This document shows positions 43,840-52,941 of a stretch of 64,000 nucleotides of DNA, one piece after another (within the stretch, counting starts at the first letter, position 1; every line of letters starts with the position of its first letter). This DNA comes from Jannaschia pagri. GTDB lineage: Bacteria > Pseudomonadota > Alphaproteobacteria > Rhodobacterales > Rhodobacteraceae. The position numbers were made by a program, and so were the translations under genes. The notes under the pieces are model-generated. The model was given only the letters and a program-made list of their open reading frames with translations. It did no database searches and was not told the DNA's origin. The stretch is from contig NZ_BPFH01000002.1 in assembly GCF_019655435.1 (NCBI RefSeq), positions 248,001-312,000 of the forward strand, read 5' to 3'.

Positions 43840-46326
43840 ATGGGACGGCGCGCGACCACCATCGAACGGTATCGTCTTGCCGTCGCCACGGCGCTTGGCT
43901 GCCTTGCGATCTTCATGGGCGCCATTCTGACCTATCTGCCAAGTCACCTGAGCGAGCTAGCCGTGGCCCAGGGGGACGTCACCCCCTGGAGCATTTCCCA
44001 ACTGGATGCCGAATTTGCAAAGCTCGATGCGGCGCTCGCCCGGCGCCAAGCCACGGGCGCCCCCAGCGACGAGGCGTTGCGGTTGCGGATCGACATCGCA
44101 CTCAGTCGCCTGGAAATCGTGCGGGCCGGAACATTTGGGCGCCTCCTCGATGGCGACGGCGATGACCAAGCGATGTCGGACCTGGCCGCCATCGGCAATC
44201 GGCTCGTCGAGGCTGCGGATGCCCCGGGGGCCCTGACCGAGGCAAACATTCGTCAGCTCACCGAATTGGTCGCCGAGGCGCGCCCCCTTGCGCGGGACGT
44301 CGCGCTGCAAGGGGTGGCCATTTCCTCTGAACGGACCGAGCAATCGCGCGACCGGGTCTTGCGGTCCCTGACCCTGACCGGCGCGATTGCCGGGGTTCTC
44401 TTGGTGGGGCTGGCAATCCTGGTCATCCTGCTCAGCCGCCTGCTGCGCGTGGCACAAGACCGCGATGCCGCCGTCAGCCGATCATCCCGCCGGCTGCAAT
44501 CCACCATCGAGGCATCGATGGACGCTATCGTCACCACGGATGCAGATGGGCGCATCGTCGCCTTCAATTCGGCGGCGGAACGCATGTTCGGCCACGACCG
44601 CTCCGGCGTGATCGGACGGCCCGTCCTCTCCACCTTGTTCGTGGCCCAAATCCCCGCCTGTGGGATCGGCGCGGCAGGTCTGGCGGAACTTGCGTCGCGC
44701 CCCACCACGGCCGAAGCCCTCAAGGCCCGACGCGCCACGGGCGAGCCCTTTCCCGCGGAACTGAAACTGACCCAAGTCGAGGCGCGGGATGGCGCCGAAT
44801 ATATCGCCTACATCCGCGATATGACCCTGCAACAACAAGCGCAACAACGGCTGATAGATGCCCGGGACCGCGCCCTGCGCACGGATACAGCCAAGTCCCG
44901 GTTTCTCGCCGTCATGAGCCACGAGATGCGGACCCCCCTGAACGGCGTGCTTGGGGTTTTGGACCTCTTGCGCACCACGGACCTGAGCGCGACCCAATCG
45001 CGTTTCGTGGATGTGGCCAACGCATCGGGGGAGTTGTTGCTGGAACGGGTGAACGACGCCCTCGATATCACCCGAATCGAAACCGAGAGCCTGCACCTCG
45101 ACACGGCGCCATTCGACGTGACGCGTCTGCTGACGGGCGTGGCAGAGGTTCTGGCCCCATTGGCCGTGGAAAAGAGCCTCTCCATCGACGTGGACATCGC
45201 CCCGGACGTCGACGGCTGGTTCATGGGGGATGCGGCGCGCATCCGGCAGATCCTGGTGAACCTGGGCGGGAATGCCGTGAAATTCACCGACGAAGGCGCG
45301 GTGATCTTGCAAGCGACCCTCGCGCCAAACGACCCGACCGTCCTGGCGATTTCGGTCCATGACACGGGATCTGGCATTGCCCCCGCCGATCAAGAGCGGA
45401 TCTTCGACGACTTCGTCTCTCTCGCCCAGGCACAGGGGCGGCAGACGCGGGGGGACGGCCTCGGGCTGGCCATTGCCCGCCGGTTGGCCCGCCAAATGGG
45501 CGGTGATCTGACCGTGGCAAGCACCCTCGATCTGGGCACCTCCTTTACGCTCAGCCTCGCGCTAGACCGGGCGCAGACCGCGCCGTTGGTGTCGCGGACC
45601 TCCCCCGAGATGGACACACCGACCCGCGACGTCCTCCTGGTGGAGGATAACGAGATCAACCGGACCATCCTGCGCGCGATGCTGACCAATCTGGGCCACC
45701 GCGTCACCGAGGCCTGCGATGGGCTGGACGCCTTGGATCGGCTGGCCGCGGCGCCCTATGACTTGATCTTGATGGACATCAACATGCCCGGACCCAACGG
45801 CCTGAGCGTCATTCGACAGGTCCGACAGGGCGATGGGCCAAACGCCCAAAGCCGGATCGTCGCCCTGACGGCCCATGGCCAAGAAGAGTTCAGCGCCAAG
45901 GCGACAGCCGCAGGCGCCGACGGGTTTGAGACAAAACCGATCCGGCTCTCCACGCTCGCGACCCTTCTTGCGGACATCGGGGAGGCACCGATGCCGCTCT
46001 CCAGACCGCCCGAAGACATGCACGAGGTCATCGCCGATCTGGCAAAGGTGCTCGGACCCGCCCAAGTCCATCGCACCATTACAACGCTCTCGTCCGAGAT
46101 TGATGCACTGATCGCCGCCAAGGACGCGGGCGAGCCCATCACGGACCGCGCGCACCGCGCGAAAGGCGCCGCTGCCATGCTGGGGGCCGTGGGCCTCGTC
46201 GATCTTTTGGCCGAGGCCGAACAGGACGGATCGGCCATCACCAGCGCAGCCCTCTTGGCCCAGCGCGATGTGGACGTCGCCGCCATGGCGGCTTCGGTCG
46301 GACCAAGCGATCCGGTCCAGCCGTAG
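43840..46326 (+). CDS. Hybrid sensor histidine kinase with PAS, receiver and Hpt domains
   Basis: 828 residues. TM1 (about 12-34), a periplasmic helical sensor region (35-177), TM2 (178-202), PAS (about 218-330, ASMDAIVTTDADGRIVAFNS), HisKA with His361 in AVMSHEMRTPLNG, HATPase (ILVNLGGNAVKFTDEG, HDTGSGIA, GDGLGLAIA), a receiver with Asp646 in DLILMDINMP, and a C-terminal Hpt with His772 in RAHRAKGAAAMLG. This is a complete His-Asp-His relay in one protein, lacking only the output regulator, which is probably the divergent NarL-type gene. The signal is unknown; the upstream exported protein may present it. Confidence 0.93.
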   Translation: MGRRATTIERYRLAVATALGCLAIFMGAILTYLPSHLSELAVAQGDVTPWSISQLDAEFAKLDAALARRQATGAPSDEALRLRIDIALSRLEIVRAGTFGRLLDGDGDDQAMSDLAAIGNRLVEAADAPGALTEANIRQLTELVAEARPLARDVALQGVAISSERTEQSRDRVLRSLTLTGAIAGVLLVGLAILVILLSRLLRVAQDRDAAVSRSSRRLQSTIEASMDAIVTTDADGRIVAFNSAAERMFGHDRSGVIGRPVLSTLFVAQIPACGIGAAGLAELASRPTTAEALKARRATGEPFPAELKLTQVEARDGAEYIAYIRDMTLQQQAQQRLIDARDRALRTDTAKSRFLAVMSHEMRTPLNGVLGVLDLLRTTDLSATQSRFVDVANASGELLLERVNDALDITRIETESLHLDTAPFDVTRLLTGVAEVLAPLAVEKSLSIDVDIAPDVDGWFMGDAARIRQILVNLGGNAVKFTDEGAVILQATLAPNDPTVLAISVHDTGSGIAPADQERIFDDFVSLAQAQGRQTRGDGLGLAIARRLARQMGGDLTVASTLDLGTSFTLSLALDRAQTAPLVSRTSPEMDTPTRDVLLVEDNEINRTILRAMLTNLGHRVTEACDGLDALDRLAAAPYDLILMDINMPGPNGLSVIRQVRQGDGPNAQSRIVALTAHGQEEFSAKATAAGADGFETKPIRLSTLATLLADIGEAPMPLSRPPEDMHEVIADLAKVLGPAQVHRTITTLSSEIDALIAAKDAGEPITDRAHRAKGAAAMLGAVGLVDLLAEAEQDGSAITSAALLAQRDVDVAAMAASVGPSDPVQP

Positions 46327-46338
46327 GGTCCTCGGCAA

Positions 46339-46367
46339 AGGGCTATACCTACGACGTAGGCAACCCT
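46339..46367. terminator. Palindromic hairpin between convergent genes
   Basis: AGGG and CCCT enclose a nearly perfect palindrome, CCTACGACGTAGG (46348-46360). It lies in the 48-base gap between the kinase and hemN stop codons and could terminate both ways. No T-tract is present. Confidence 0.35.
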
Positions 46368-46374
46368 CGCCCGG

Positions 46375-47721
46375 TCAGATGGCGACGCTGTGGCGCCCTG
46401 CGGGACGGCTATAGGCGTCCAGGGTCATGGCCATCATACGAACCAGCGGCCGCGCTTTGTCCGACACGGACAGAACCCCATCGGCGCTGACCTCGACCGC
46501 CTCTGGCCAGGCCTGGACCAACCGCGTGATCGCCGCCGTGGCGCCCCGCACCTCCAACCCAAAGCGGGCGGGATCGATGGTGAAATCGCACAGCAGCGCC
46601 TCAATAACGGCTGCCTCCAGACGATCGCTGCGGGACAAAGTATGGCCGCGCACCGTGGCCAAACGCCCCTGGCGCGCCCGATCCTGCCAATCGGCGGTGC
46701 GCACCGCATTCTGGGCATAGCCCTGGGGCAAGCAGCTGATGGCCGAGGCCCCCATGCCAATCAGTGCCGGGGCCACATCGGTGGTATACCCCTGGAACGA
46801 CCGCCGCAGCCGCCCGGTGCGCGCGGCGACCGCCAGGGGATCCTCCGGCTTGGCGAAATGGTCGATCCCAACGGGCGCGAAGCCCGCCGCGCCAAACCGC
46901 GCCGCCGCTTGGTTGAACAGGTCAAGCCGCATCGGCCCGTCCGGCAGGTCGCTTTCGCGAATCATAACCTGGCGTTTGGACGCCCAGGGCACATGGGCGT
47001 AGCCGAACAAGGCAATCCGGTCGGGCGCCAGATCAATGGCCTGCTCCAGGGTCTCGGCCAGGCTCCGACTGGTTTGCAGGGGCAAGCCATAGAGCAGATC
47101 GAAGTTGATGGCCTCGATCCCCCGCTGGCGGAGGCCATCCACGGCAAAGGCCGTTTGGGCGATACTCTGGGGGCGGCCAATGGCCTCCTGCACGCCTTCG
47201 GCAAAGTCCTGGACGCCGATGCTGGCCCGGGTCACGCCGCCCTCGGCCATGGCGTCCAGGCGATCCTCGTCCAGGACGGTCGGATCAACCTCAACCGAAA
47301 TCTCTGCATCCGGGGCCAACCGAAACAGGGACCGAATCCCGTCGAACACGGCTTTCATCAAGTGGGGCGGCAGAATCGTCGGCGTCCCCCCACCCAAATG
47401 GAGCGTCGTCACCCGCCCAGCGCCCGACACCTGCTCGGCGATCAGGGCAGCCTCTGCCAGCAAGGCATCCACATAGGGCTGCAGCGGTGCGTCGGACTTT
47501 GTGCCCTGGGTGCGACACGCGCAGAACCAGCAAAGGCGTCGGCAAAATGGGATATGCACATAGAGCGAAAGCGCTTGATCGGGCCCCATCTGGGACAACC
47601 AGGATGAGAGCGTCTCCGCGCCCACGCCGTCGCTGAAATGCGGCGCGGGGGGATAGCTGGTGTAGCGTGGCGCGCGGGCCTCAAACAGGCCGTGACGGCG
47701 GAGGAAGGCATGATCTGTCAT
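46375..47721 (-). CDS. hemN: Oxygen-independent coproporphyrinogen III oxidase
   Basis: 448-residue radical-SAM enzyme that converts coproporphyrinogen III to protoporphyrinogen IX without oxygen. The CxxxCxxC cluster is in YVHIPFCRRLCWFCACR, with the extra Cys typical of true HemN; LHLGGGTPT, SVEVDPTVLDE, SIGVQDFAEGVQ and FDLLYGLPLQT follow, and the N-terminus APRYTSYPPAPHF is the HemN trip-wire region. I chose ATG at 47721 (MTDHAFLRRHG) over an earlier one at 47769, which would lie in the FNR site. It is divergent from fnrL and shares the FNR box at 47756-47769. Confidence 0.95.
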   Translation of the reverse strand: MTDHAFLRRHGLFEARAPRYTSYPPAPHFSDGVGAETLSSWLSQMGPDQALSLYVHIPFCRRLCWFCACRTQGTKSDAPLQPYVDALLAEAALIAEQVSGAGRVTTLHLGGGTPTILPPHLMKAVFDGIRSLFRLAPDAEISVEVDPTVLDEDRLDAMAEGGVTRASIGVQDFAEGVQEAIGRPQSIAQTAFAVDGLRQRGIEAINFDLLYGLPLQTSRSLAETLEQAIDLAPDRIALFGYAHVPWASKRQVMIRESDLPDGPMRLDLFNQAAARFGAAGFAPVGIDHFAKPEDPLAVAARTGRLRRSFQGYTTDVAPALIGMGASAISCLPQGYAQNAVRTADWQDRARQGRLATVRGHTLSRSDRLEAAVIEALLCDFTIDPARFGLEVRGATAAITRLVQAWPEAVEVSADGVLSVSDKARPLVRMMAMTLDAYSRPAGRHSVAI

Positions 47722-47755
47722 GGCGGCAACCTGCCGCACCGGGGTCAAAGGCGCC

Positions 47756-47769
47756 TTGATGCAGGTCAA
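47756..47769. promoter_or_regulatory. FNR box between hemN and fnrL
   Basis: TTGATGCAGGTCAA matches the FNR consensus TTGAT-N4-ATCAA at all but one half-site base. It is 35 bases from the hemN start and 22 from the fnrL start, so it can control both: activation of hemN and autoregulation of fnrL. Confidence 0.8.
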
Positions 47770-47790
47770 GCGACGTGCGACGTTTTGACG

Positions 47791-48537
47791 ATGACCGTTT
47801 CATCGCTCGCCATTGCCTCCGCCGCCCTGGCCACTGACGCCTGTGACTCCTGCCCGATCCGCCACCGCGCCGTTTGCGCGTCCTGCGAGGGGGAGGAGCT
47901 AGATCGTCTCGCCGAGATGAAGACCTACCGGTCTTGGAAGGCGGGCGATGTCATCGCGATGGAAGGGGACGAATTGCCCTTTGTCGCCTCTCTGGTGACC
48001 GGCTGCGCCAGCCTCACGCGCACCCTGGAGGACGGTCGCACGCAGATGGTGGGCCTGTTGATGCCCTCCGATTTCTTAGGGCGCCCCGGGCGGCGCATGG
48101 CCGCCTATGAGGTGACGGCGGCCACGGATGTGACGCTGTGCATGTTCAAGCGCGGTGCTTTCGAGGTGATGCTGGCCGATACGCCCAACGTCTCGCGGCG
48201 GCTGCTGGAGATGTCGCTGGACGAATTGGACGCCGCACGGGAATGGATGGTCCTGCTGGGCCGCAAGACAGCGCGGGAAAAGGTGGCAACGCTTTTGGCG
48301 ATCATCCTGCGCCGCGCGTCCAACGACGCAGCCCCCCTGCGCGCCCAACTGCCGCTGACCCGCGATGCCATGGCCAGCTATCTGGGCCTGACCATCGAAA
48401 CCGTTAGCCGCCAGATGACCGCCCTGCGCAAGGCCGGTGTGATCGAGTTGGACGGCACGCGCGGCATCGCGTGCCACGACTTGGCCGCGCTCTTGACCGA
48501 AGCGGGCGATGACGAGGATGGGACCTTCCTCAGCTAA
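47791..48537 (+). CDS. fnrL: Oxygen-responsive CRP/FNR regulator FnrL
   Basis: 248-residue [4Fe-4S] FNR-type activator. Four Cys at 18, 21, 29 and 32 (ACDSCPIRHRAVCASC) fit FnrL cluster spacing; a cyclic-nucleotide-type beta-roll follows (VIAMEGDELPF onward), then the dimer helix and a Crp-type HTH with recognition helix TIETVSRQMTALRKAG. The Glu-Ser/Arg pattern ETVSRQ is that of FNR proteins reading TTGAT-N4-ATCAA. It should activate hemN and the two cco operons, all preceded by such sites here. Convergent with the small nucleotidyltransferase gene (4-base overlap). Confidence 0.95.
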   Translation: MTVSSLAIASAALATDACDSCPIRHRAVCASCEGEELDRLAEMKTYRSWKAGDVIAMEGDELPFVASLVTGCASLTRTLEDGRTQMVGLLMPSDFLGRPGRRMAAYEVTAATDVTLCMFKRGAFEVMLADTPNVSRRLLEMSLDELDAAREWMVLLGRKTAREKVATLLAIILRRASNDAAPLRAQLPLTRDAMASYLGLTIETVSRQMTALRKAGVIELDGTRGIACHDLAALLTEAGDDEDGTFLS

Positions 48538-48983
48538 GCCCGCAACAGGCGCACCCGGCGCAGGTCTTTCGGGCGTCCCATAGCCTCGAACATGGCGACC
48601 AACTCGGCGCGCCGCGCGACATGGACCGATGTCCCCGCGCTCTCCACGGCACTGGTCGCTGGAATGGGCACGTCGCGCCACCCCTCGGCGGTTTTGACCT
48701 GCAGCCCGGCCATCACTTCCACCATCACGGGCCCGAGCGCGGGTCGCAGCAGCCTTTGCGACCGAAACCGCCCCGACCCAGACCCCGCGACATTGGGAGT
48801 GTCGAGGGCCCGCTGCAAATGCTCGGCCACACCCACGGTGGTGAGGACGTCGACGTCTCGGGGCGGCCCTGGCTCGCCCCCCCACAGCACCATCGCCGCG
48901 CCCCCAAAGATGGCCCAAGGCCCATCGAGCGGGTCCATCACCGCCGACAGATGCCGGAGCGCCACGGCCAAATCTTTGTCCAT
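48534..48983 (-). CDS. Nucleotidyltransferase-fold protein (AbiEii/MNT-like)
   Basis: 149-residue protein with a nucleotidyltransferase superfamily pattern: AIFGGAAMVLWGG, then PRDVDVLTTV (two Asp separated by one residue), with a third acidic position in VMVEVMAG. Such short stand-alone domains occur in AbiEii-type toxins and uncharacterised DUF families. No partner antitoxin gene is adjacent. I chose the ATG at 48983 because CGGAGGG lies at good spacing; earlier in-frame ATGs are possible. It interrupts the fnrL-cco neighbourhood on the opposite strand. Function unknown. Confidence 0.65.
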   Translation of the reverse strand: MDKDLAVALRHLSAVMDPLDGPWAIFGGAAMVLWGGEPGPPRDVDVLTTVGVAEHLQRALDTPNVAGSGSGRFRSQRLLRPALGPVMVEVMAGLQVKTAEGWRDVPIPATSAVESAGTSVHVARRAELVAMFEAMGRPKDLRRVRLLRA

Positions 48984-49061
48984 CCGCATCCCTCCGCAGG
49001 TCCCCCATAAGGGCGATAGACCGGTGATAAGGGCACCCGCAGGCCAGGCCAAGCGCGCCAT

Positions 49062-49075
49062 TTGACCCAAATCAA
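49062..49075 (+). promoter_or_regulatory. FNR box upstream of ccoNOQP
   Basis: TTGACCCAAATCAA, one base off TTGAT-N4-ATCAA, lies 83 bases before the ccoN start: the position expected for an FnrL-activated promoter. Confidence 0.8.
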
Positions 49076-49158
49076 GGCCCTGCCCCCCGCTGCCGCCTAG
49101 ACCGCCATTCGAAGGACGGCACGATTCCGCCGTCCGCCACGGACGGAGGACGACCGCG

Positions 49159-50751
49159 ATGGATTATCTAAAACTCGTGACCCTCGGCCTGGTCGCCTTC
49201 GCGGCGGCGCTCTTGGCCAGCTTGGGACACGACCTTGCGTATAAGGTACATGCCGCGATCATCATGGTCGTGGCCGGGGGCATGTTCCTATGGACCCTAA
49301 AGGGCATGGAACAGGACGCCCCCGTTCTGGCCACGCCCACGGGATATATGGACGGCCCCATTCGCTACGGCGTGATCGCCACGGCCATGTGGGGGGTCGT
49401 GGGCTTCCTGGCAGGGACGTTCATCGCGTTCCAACTGGCGTTTCCCGCGCTGAACTTCGATTGGGGACAACCCTTTACGAACTTCGGTCGGCTCCGCCCG
49501 CTGCATACATCTGCCGTGATTTTTGCCTTCGGGGGCAACGCCCTGATCGCGACGTCGTTCTACATCGTGCAACGCACCTCGGCGGCACGCCTCTGGGGCG
49601 GCAACCTCGCTTGGTTCGTCTTCTGGGGCTACAACCTGTTCATCGTGCTGGCGGCCACGGGCTACCTGCTGGGCGCGACCCAGTCCAAGGAATACGCTGA
49701 ACCCGAGTGGTACGTGGACATCTGGCTGACGATCGTTTGGGTCGCCTATTTGGCCGTGTTCATGGGCACGATCCTGAACCGCAAAGAGCGCCACATCTAT
49801 GTGGCCAACTGGTTCTTCCTGGCCTTCATCGTGACCGTCGCGATGCTGCATATCGTCAACAACTTGTCGATCCCGGTCTCGTTGCTCGGCTCCAAATCGG
49901 TCCAGGTCTTTGCCGGCGTGCAAGACGCCATGACCCAATGGTGGTACGGCCACAACGCCGTGGGCTTCTTCCTGACGGCGGGCTTCCTGGGGATGATGTA
50001 CTACTTCGTCCCCAAGCAGGCGAACCGCCCCGTCTATTCCTACAAACTGTCGATCATCCACTTCTGGGCGCTGATCTTCCTGTACATCTGGGCCGGTCCG
50101 CACCACCTGCACTACACCGCGCTGCCTGACTGGGCCTCGACCCTGGGCATGGTGTTCTCGATCGTGCTCTGGATGCCCAGCTGGGGCGGCATGATCAACG
50201 GCCTGATGACGCTGGAAGGCGCTTGGGACAAGATCCGCACCGACCCAATCATCCGGATGTTCGTCGCCTCGCTGGCCTTCTACGGCATGTCGACCTTCGA
50301 GGGCCCGATGATGTCGATCCGCGCGGTCAACTCGCTGTCGCACTATACCGACTGGACCATTGGCCACGTGCATTCCGGTGCGCTCGGCTGGAACGGGCTG
50401 ATTACATTCGGCGCGCTCTACTTCCTGACACCCAAGCTTTGGGGCCGGAAGGAGATGTACTCGGTGCCCGCGATCAACCTGCACTTCTGGCTCGCGACAA
50501 TCGGGATCGTCTTCTACGCCGCCTCCATGTGGGTCACCGGCATCATGGAAGGCCTGATGTGGCGCGAAGTGGATGCCAATGGCTTCCTGGTGAACTCCTT
50601 CGCCGACACCGTCGAGGCCAAGCTGCCCATGTATGTGGTGCGCGGTTTGGGCGGGGTTCTCTACCTCGCCGGTGCCATCGTGATGGTCTGGAACATGTGG
50701 ATGACCATCCGCGCCCCTAAGACCGTGGCCATCGCCACCCCTGCGGAGTGA
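49159..50751 (+). CDS. ccoN: cbb3-type cytochrome c oxidase subunit I
   Basis: 530-residue catalytic subunit with about 12 TM helices. It carries low-spin haem b and the haem b3-CuB centre. Likely ligands: His in [15 protein letters not shown] (low-spin haem), [14 protein letters not shown] with the Tyr-containing WWYGHNAVG (CuB His and the cbb3-type Tyr), [14 protein letters not shown] (CuB His pair) and [11 protein letters not shown] (haem ligands). It reduces oxygen to water at very low oxygen while pumping protons. First gene of ccoNOQP, with an FNR box upstream; 6 bases separate it from ccoO. Confidence 0.98.
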   Translation: MDYLKLVTLGLVAFAAALLASLGHDLAYKVHAAIIMVVAGGMFLWTLKGMEQDAPVLATPTGYMDGPIRYGVIATAMWGVVGFLAGTFIAFQLAFPALNFDWGQPFTNFGRLRPLHTSAVIFAFGGNALIATSFYIVQRTSAARLWGGNLAWFVFWGYNLFIVLAATGYLLGATQSKEYAEPEWYVDIWLTIVWVAYLAVFMGTILNRKERHIYVANWFFLAFIVTVAMLHIVNNLSIPVSLLGSKSVQVFAGVQDAMTQWWYGHNAVGFFLTAGFLGMMYYFVPKQANRPVYSYKLSIIHFWALIFLYIWAGPHHLHYTALPDWASTLGMVFSIVLWMPSWGGMINGLMTLEGAWDKIRTDPIIRMFVASLAFYGMSTFEGPMMSIRAVNSLSHYTDWTIGHVHSGALGWNGLITFGALYFLTPKLWGRKEMYSVPAINLHFWLATIGIVFYAASMWVTGIMEGLMWREVDANGFLVNSFADTVEAKLPMYVVRGLGGVLYLAGAIVMVWNMWMTIRAPKTVAIATPAE

Positions 50752-50757
50752 TCTGAT

Positions 50758-51519
50758 ATGACCGATACAACACAGACCCCCGCACCGACTGCGGACGACA
50801 AACCCACCTTTCACCAGCGGTTCGAACGCAATGCGACCCTCCTGATGGTGTCCTCCCTCTTGGTGGTCTCCATCGGGGGCATCGTGGAAATCGCCCCGCT
50901 GTTCTGGCTGGAAAACACCATCGAGGAAGTGGAAGGCGTGCGCCCCTACTCCCCGCTAGAGCTGGCGGGACGGGACATCTACATCCGCGAAGGCTGCTAC
51001 GTCTGCCACAGTCAGATGATCCGTCCCATGCGTGATGAGGTGGAGCGCTACGGCCATTATTCCCTGGCAGCCGAGAGCATGTACGACCACCCGTTCCAGT
51101 GGGGCTCCAAACGCACGGGGCCAGACCTGGCGCGCGTGGGCGGGCGCTACAGCGACGAATGGCATGTGGATCACCTGATCGACCCCCAAAGCGTCGTGCC
51201 CGAAAGCGTCATGCCCAAATATGCTTTCCTGGCGGATACAGCGCTCGACACCTCGATGATCGAAGCGACCGTCTCGACCCATGCCTTCGTCGGCGTGCCC
51301 TACACCGACGAGATGATCGAGGCCGCCGCCAGTGACATCCGCGTCCAGGTCGACCCCTTCGGGGACATCGACGGCTTGCTGGAACGTTATCCCGGCGCGC
51401 AGGTCCGCAACTTCGACGGCCTGCCCGCCCTGACAGAAATGGACGCGCTGGTGGCCTACCTCCAGATCCTCGGCACGATGGTGGATTTCTCCACCTTCGA
51501 GCCTGACGCCAGCCGCTGA
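50758..51519 (+). CDS. ccoO: cbb3 oxidase subunit II (monohaem cytochrome c)
   Basis: 253-residue membrane-anchored cytochrome c. One TM helix (about 28-50, [21 protein letters not shown]) then a periplasmic domain with CYVCHSQM (Cys80, Cys83, His84) and a methionine ligand region near [14 protein letters not shown]. It passes electrons from CcoP to CcoN. The length is typical. The 15-base gap to ccoQ holds GGGAGAG. Confidence 0.97.
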   Translation: MTDTTQTPAPTADDKPTFHQRFERNATLLMVSSLLVVSIGGIVEIAPLFWLENTIEEVEGVRPYSPLELAGRDIYIREGCYVCHSQMIRPMRDEVERYGHYSLAAESMYDHPFQWGSKRTGPDLARVGGRYSDEWHVDHLIDPQSVVPESVMPKYAFLADTALDTSMIEATVSTHAFVGVPYTDEMIEAAASDIRVQVDPFGDIDGLLERYPGAQVRNFDGLPALTEMDALVAYLQILGTMVDFSTFEPDASR

Positions 51520-51534
51520 CACGGGAGAGACCCC

Positions 51535-51756
51535 ATGGACCTCTATTCCATCCTCCGCGAATTCGCCGACAGCTGGGCGCTGCTTGCGCTGTTCTCCTTC
51601 TTCATCGGCGCGGCGATCTTCGTGTTCCGCCCAGGCTCCGGCCCGCTCCATGCGGATGCGGCCCAGGTGCCCCTGCGCGAACGGGCCACGCCCATGACCG
51701 CCCCCTGTGCCTGCCCCGCTTGCACCTGCGCCCCTCTGCCGGAGGACACCAAATGA
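51535..51756 (+). CDS. ccoQ: cbb3 oxidase assembly subunit CcoQ with Cys-rich tail
   Basis: 73-residue small membrane subunit that stabilises the cbb3 complex. One TM helix (about 13-32, SWALLALFSFFIGAAIFVF) is followed by the usual basic cytoplasmic stretch. The last 20 residues are unusual: PCACPACTCAPLPEDTK contains CxCxxCxC, the spacing of the N-terminal metal-thiolate motif in bacterial metallothioneins. Most CcoQ proteins end without cysteines. The start codon of ccoP overlaps the stop (ATGA). Confidence 0.9.
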   Translation: MDLYSILREFADSWALLALFSFFIGAAIFVFRPGSGPLHADAAQVPLRERATPMTAPCACPACTCAPLPEDTK

Positions 51757-52640
51757 GCGACGAGAAGCGTATCGACGACGCCACCGGCACCGAGACGACG
51801 GGCCACACCTGGGACGGCATCGAAGAACTCAACACCCCCCTGCCCCGCTGGTGGCTGTGGACCTTCTACGCGACCATCGTCTGGGGCGTGATCTACACGA
51901 TCCTGTTCCCGGCCTGGCCGCTGGTCTCGGGCGCGACCTCTGGCGTGCTCGGCTGGTCGACCCGGGGCGACGTGGCCGCCGACATCGAGGCCGTGAACCT
52001 GTCCAACGCCGAGTTGCGTGACAGCCTGGTCTCCATCGACCTCGCGGTCCTCGAAGAGAATGAGCCGCTCCACCGTTTCGCCGTCTCGGCCGGGGCCTCG
52101 GTCTTTGCCAACAACTGCTCTCAGTGCCACGGCGCGGGCGCGGCGGGGGTGCAGGCGGCGGGCTACCCGAACCTGCTGGACGACGATTGGCTCTGGGGCG
52201 GTCAGATCACCGACATTGCCGACACCGTCCGCCACGGGATTCGCAACGAAGACGATCCAGACGCCCGCTGGTCCGAGATGCCCGCCTTTGGTGACATGCT
52301 GGAGCGGGAAGAGATCGCAGCCCTCGTGGCCCATGTGCAGGCCCTGGGCGGGTTGGAGCATGACACCACCCTCGCCGCGACCGGATCGGAGCTGTACCTC
52401 GACAATTGCGCGTCCTGCCATGCGGACAACGGGCTGGGCGACCGCACGGTCGGCGCACCCAACCTGACCGATGCGATCTGGCTCTATGGCAGCAGCGATG
52501 AGGCCCTGACCGAGACCATCGCGAATGCCCGTTTCGGTGTCATGCCCCCCTGGGGCGAGCGGCTGGGTGAGGCGCAGGTGCGCGCGGTGTCCGCATATGT
52601 CCACGGCCTCGGCGGCGGCGAACGACCCGTCGGCGAATGA
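51753..52640 (+). CDS. ccoP: cbb3 oxidase subunit III (dihaem cytochrome c)
   Basis: 295-residue electron entry subunit. The N-terminal TM (about 33-55, WWLWTFYATIVWGVIYTILF) is followed by two cytochrome c domains with NCSQCH (Cys122, Cys125, His126) and NCASCH (Cys219, Cys222, His223). It accepts electrons from soluble or membrane cytochrome c. ATG at 51753 overlaps the ccoQ stop and follows CCGGAGGACACC; a longer frame is not used. Terminated at 52721-52754. Confidence 0.97.
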   Translation: MSDEKRIDDATGTETTGHTWDGIEELNTPLPRWWLWTFYATIVWGVIYTILFPAWPLVSGATSGVLGWSTRGDVAADIEAVNLSNAELRDSLVSIDLAVLEENEPLHRFAVSAGASVFANNCSQCHGAGAAGVQAAGYPNLLDDDWLWGGQITDIADTVRHGIRNEDDPDARWSEMPAFGDMLEREEIAALVAHVQALGGLEHDTTLAATGSELYLDNCASCHADNGLGDRTVGAPNLTDAIWLYGSSDEALTETIANARFGVMPPWGERLGEAQVRAVSAYVHGLGGGERPVGE

Positions 52641-52720
52641 CTCTCACGGGATCCGGTCTTAGGGTGACAGACGCCCGCACGACCGGCCCCAGGCTGGGGT
52701 GTTGAGGGACCCCCGGCCCG

Positions 52721-52754
52721 AACGGCGCCCCTATTTTGGGGCGCCGTTTGTCTT
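52721..52754 (+). terminator. Terminator of ccoNOQP
   Basis: AACGGCGCCCC and GGGGCGCCGTT form a perfect 11-bp stem (loop TATTTT) followed by TGTCTTT. It lies 81 bases after the ccoP stop. The rest of the roughly 300-base gap up to the CBS gene holds no gene. Confidence 0.8.
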
Positions 52755-52941
52755 TGCGGCCTATCGCCGGGCCGAGACCGAGGGACACTCCGATGCGGGC
52801 ACAGGGGCAAACGACGGAAAGAGCCTCGGGTCAAGCCCGAGGATGACAGCCCCAAACGGCCCACGCACGGCCCCCTGGGAGGATACCAAAACGGCACGCG
52901 CTCCCCCCGAGGACGGCGGACACGCCGGACGAGGCCCCGCC

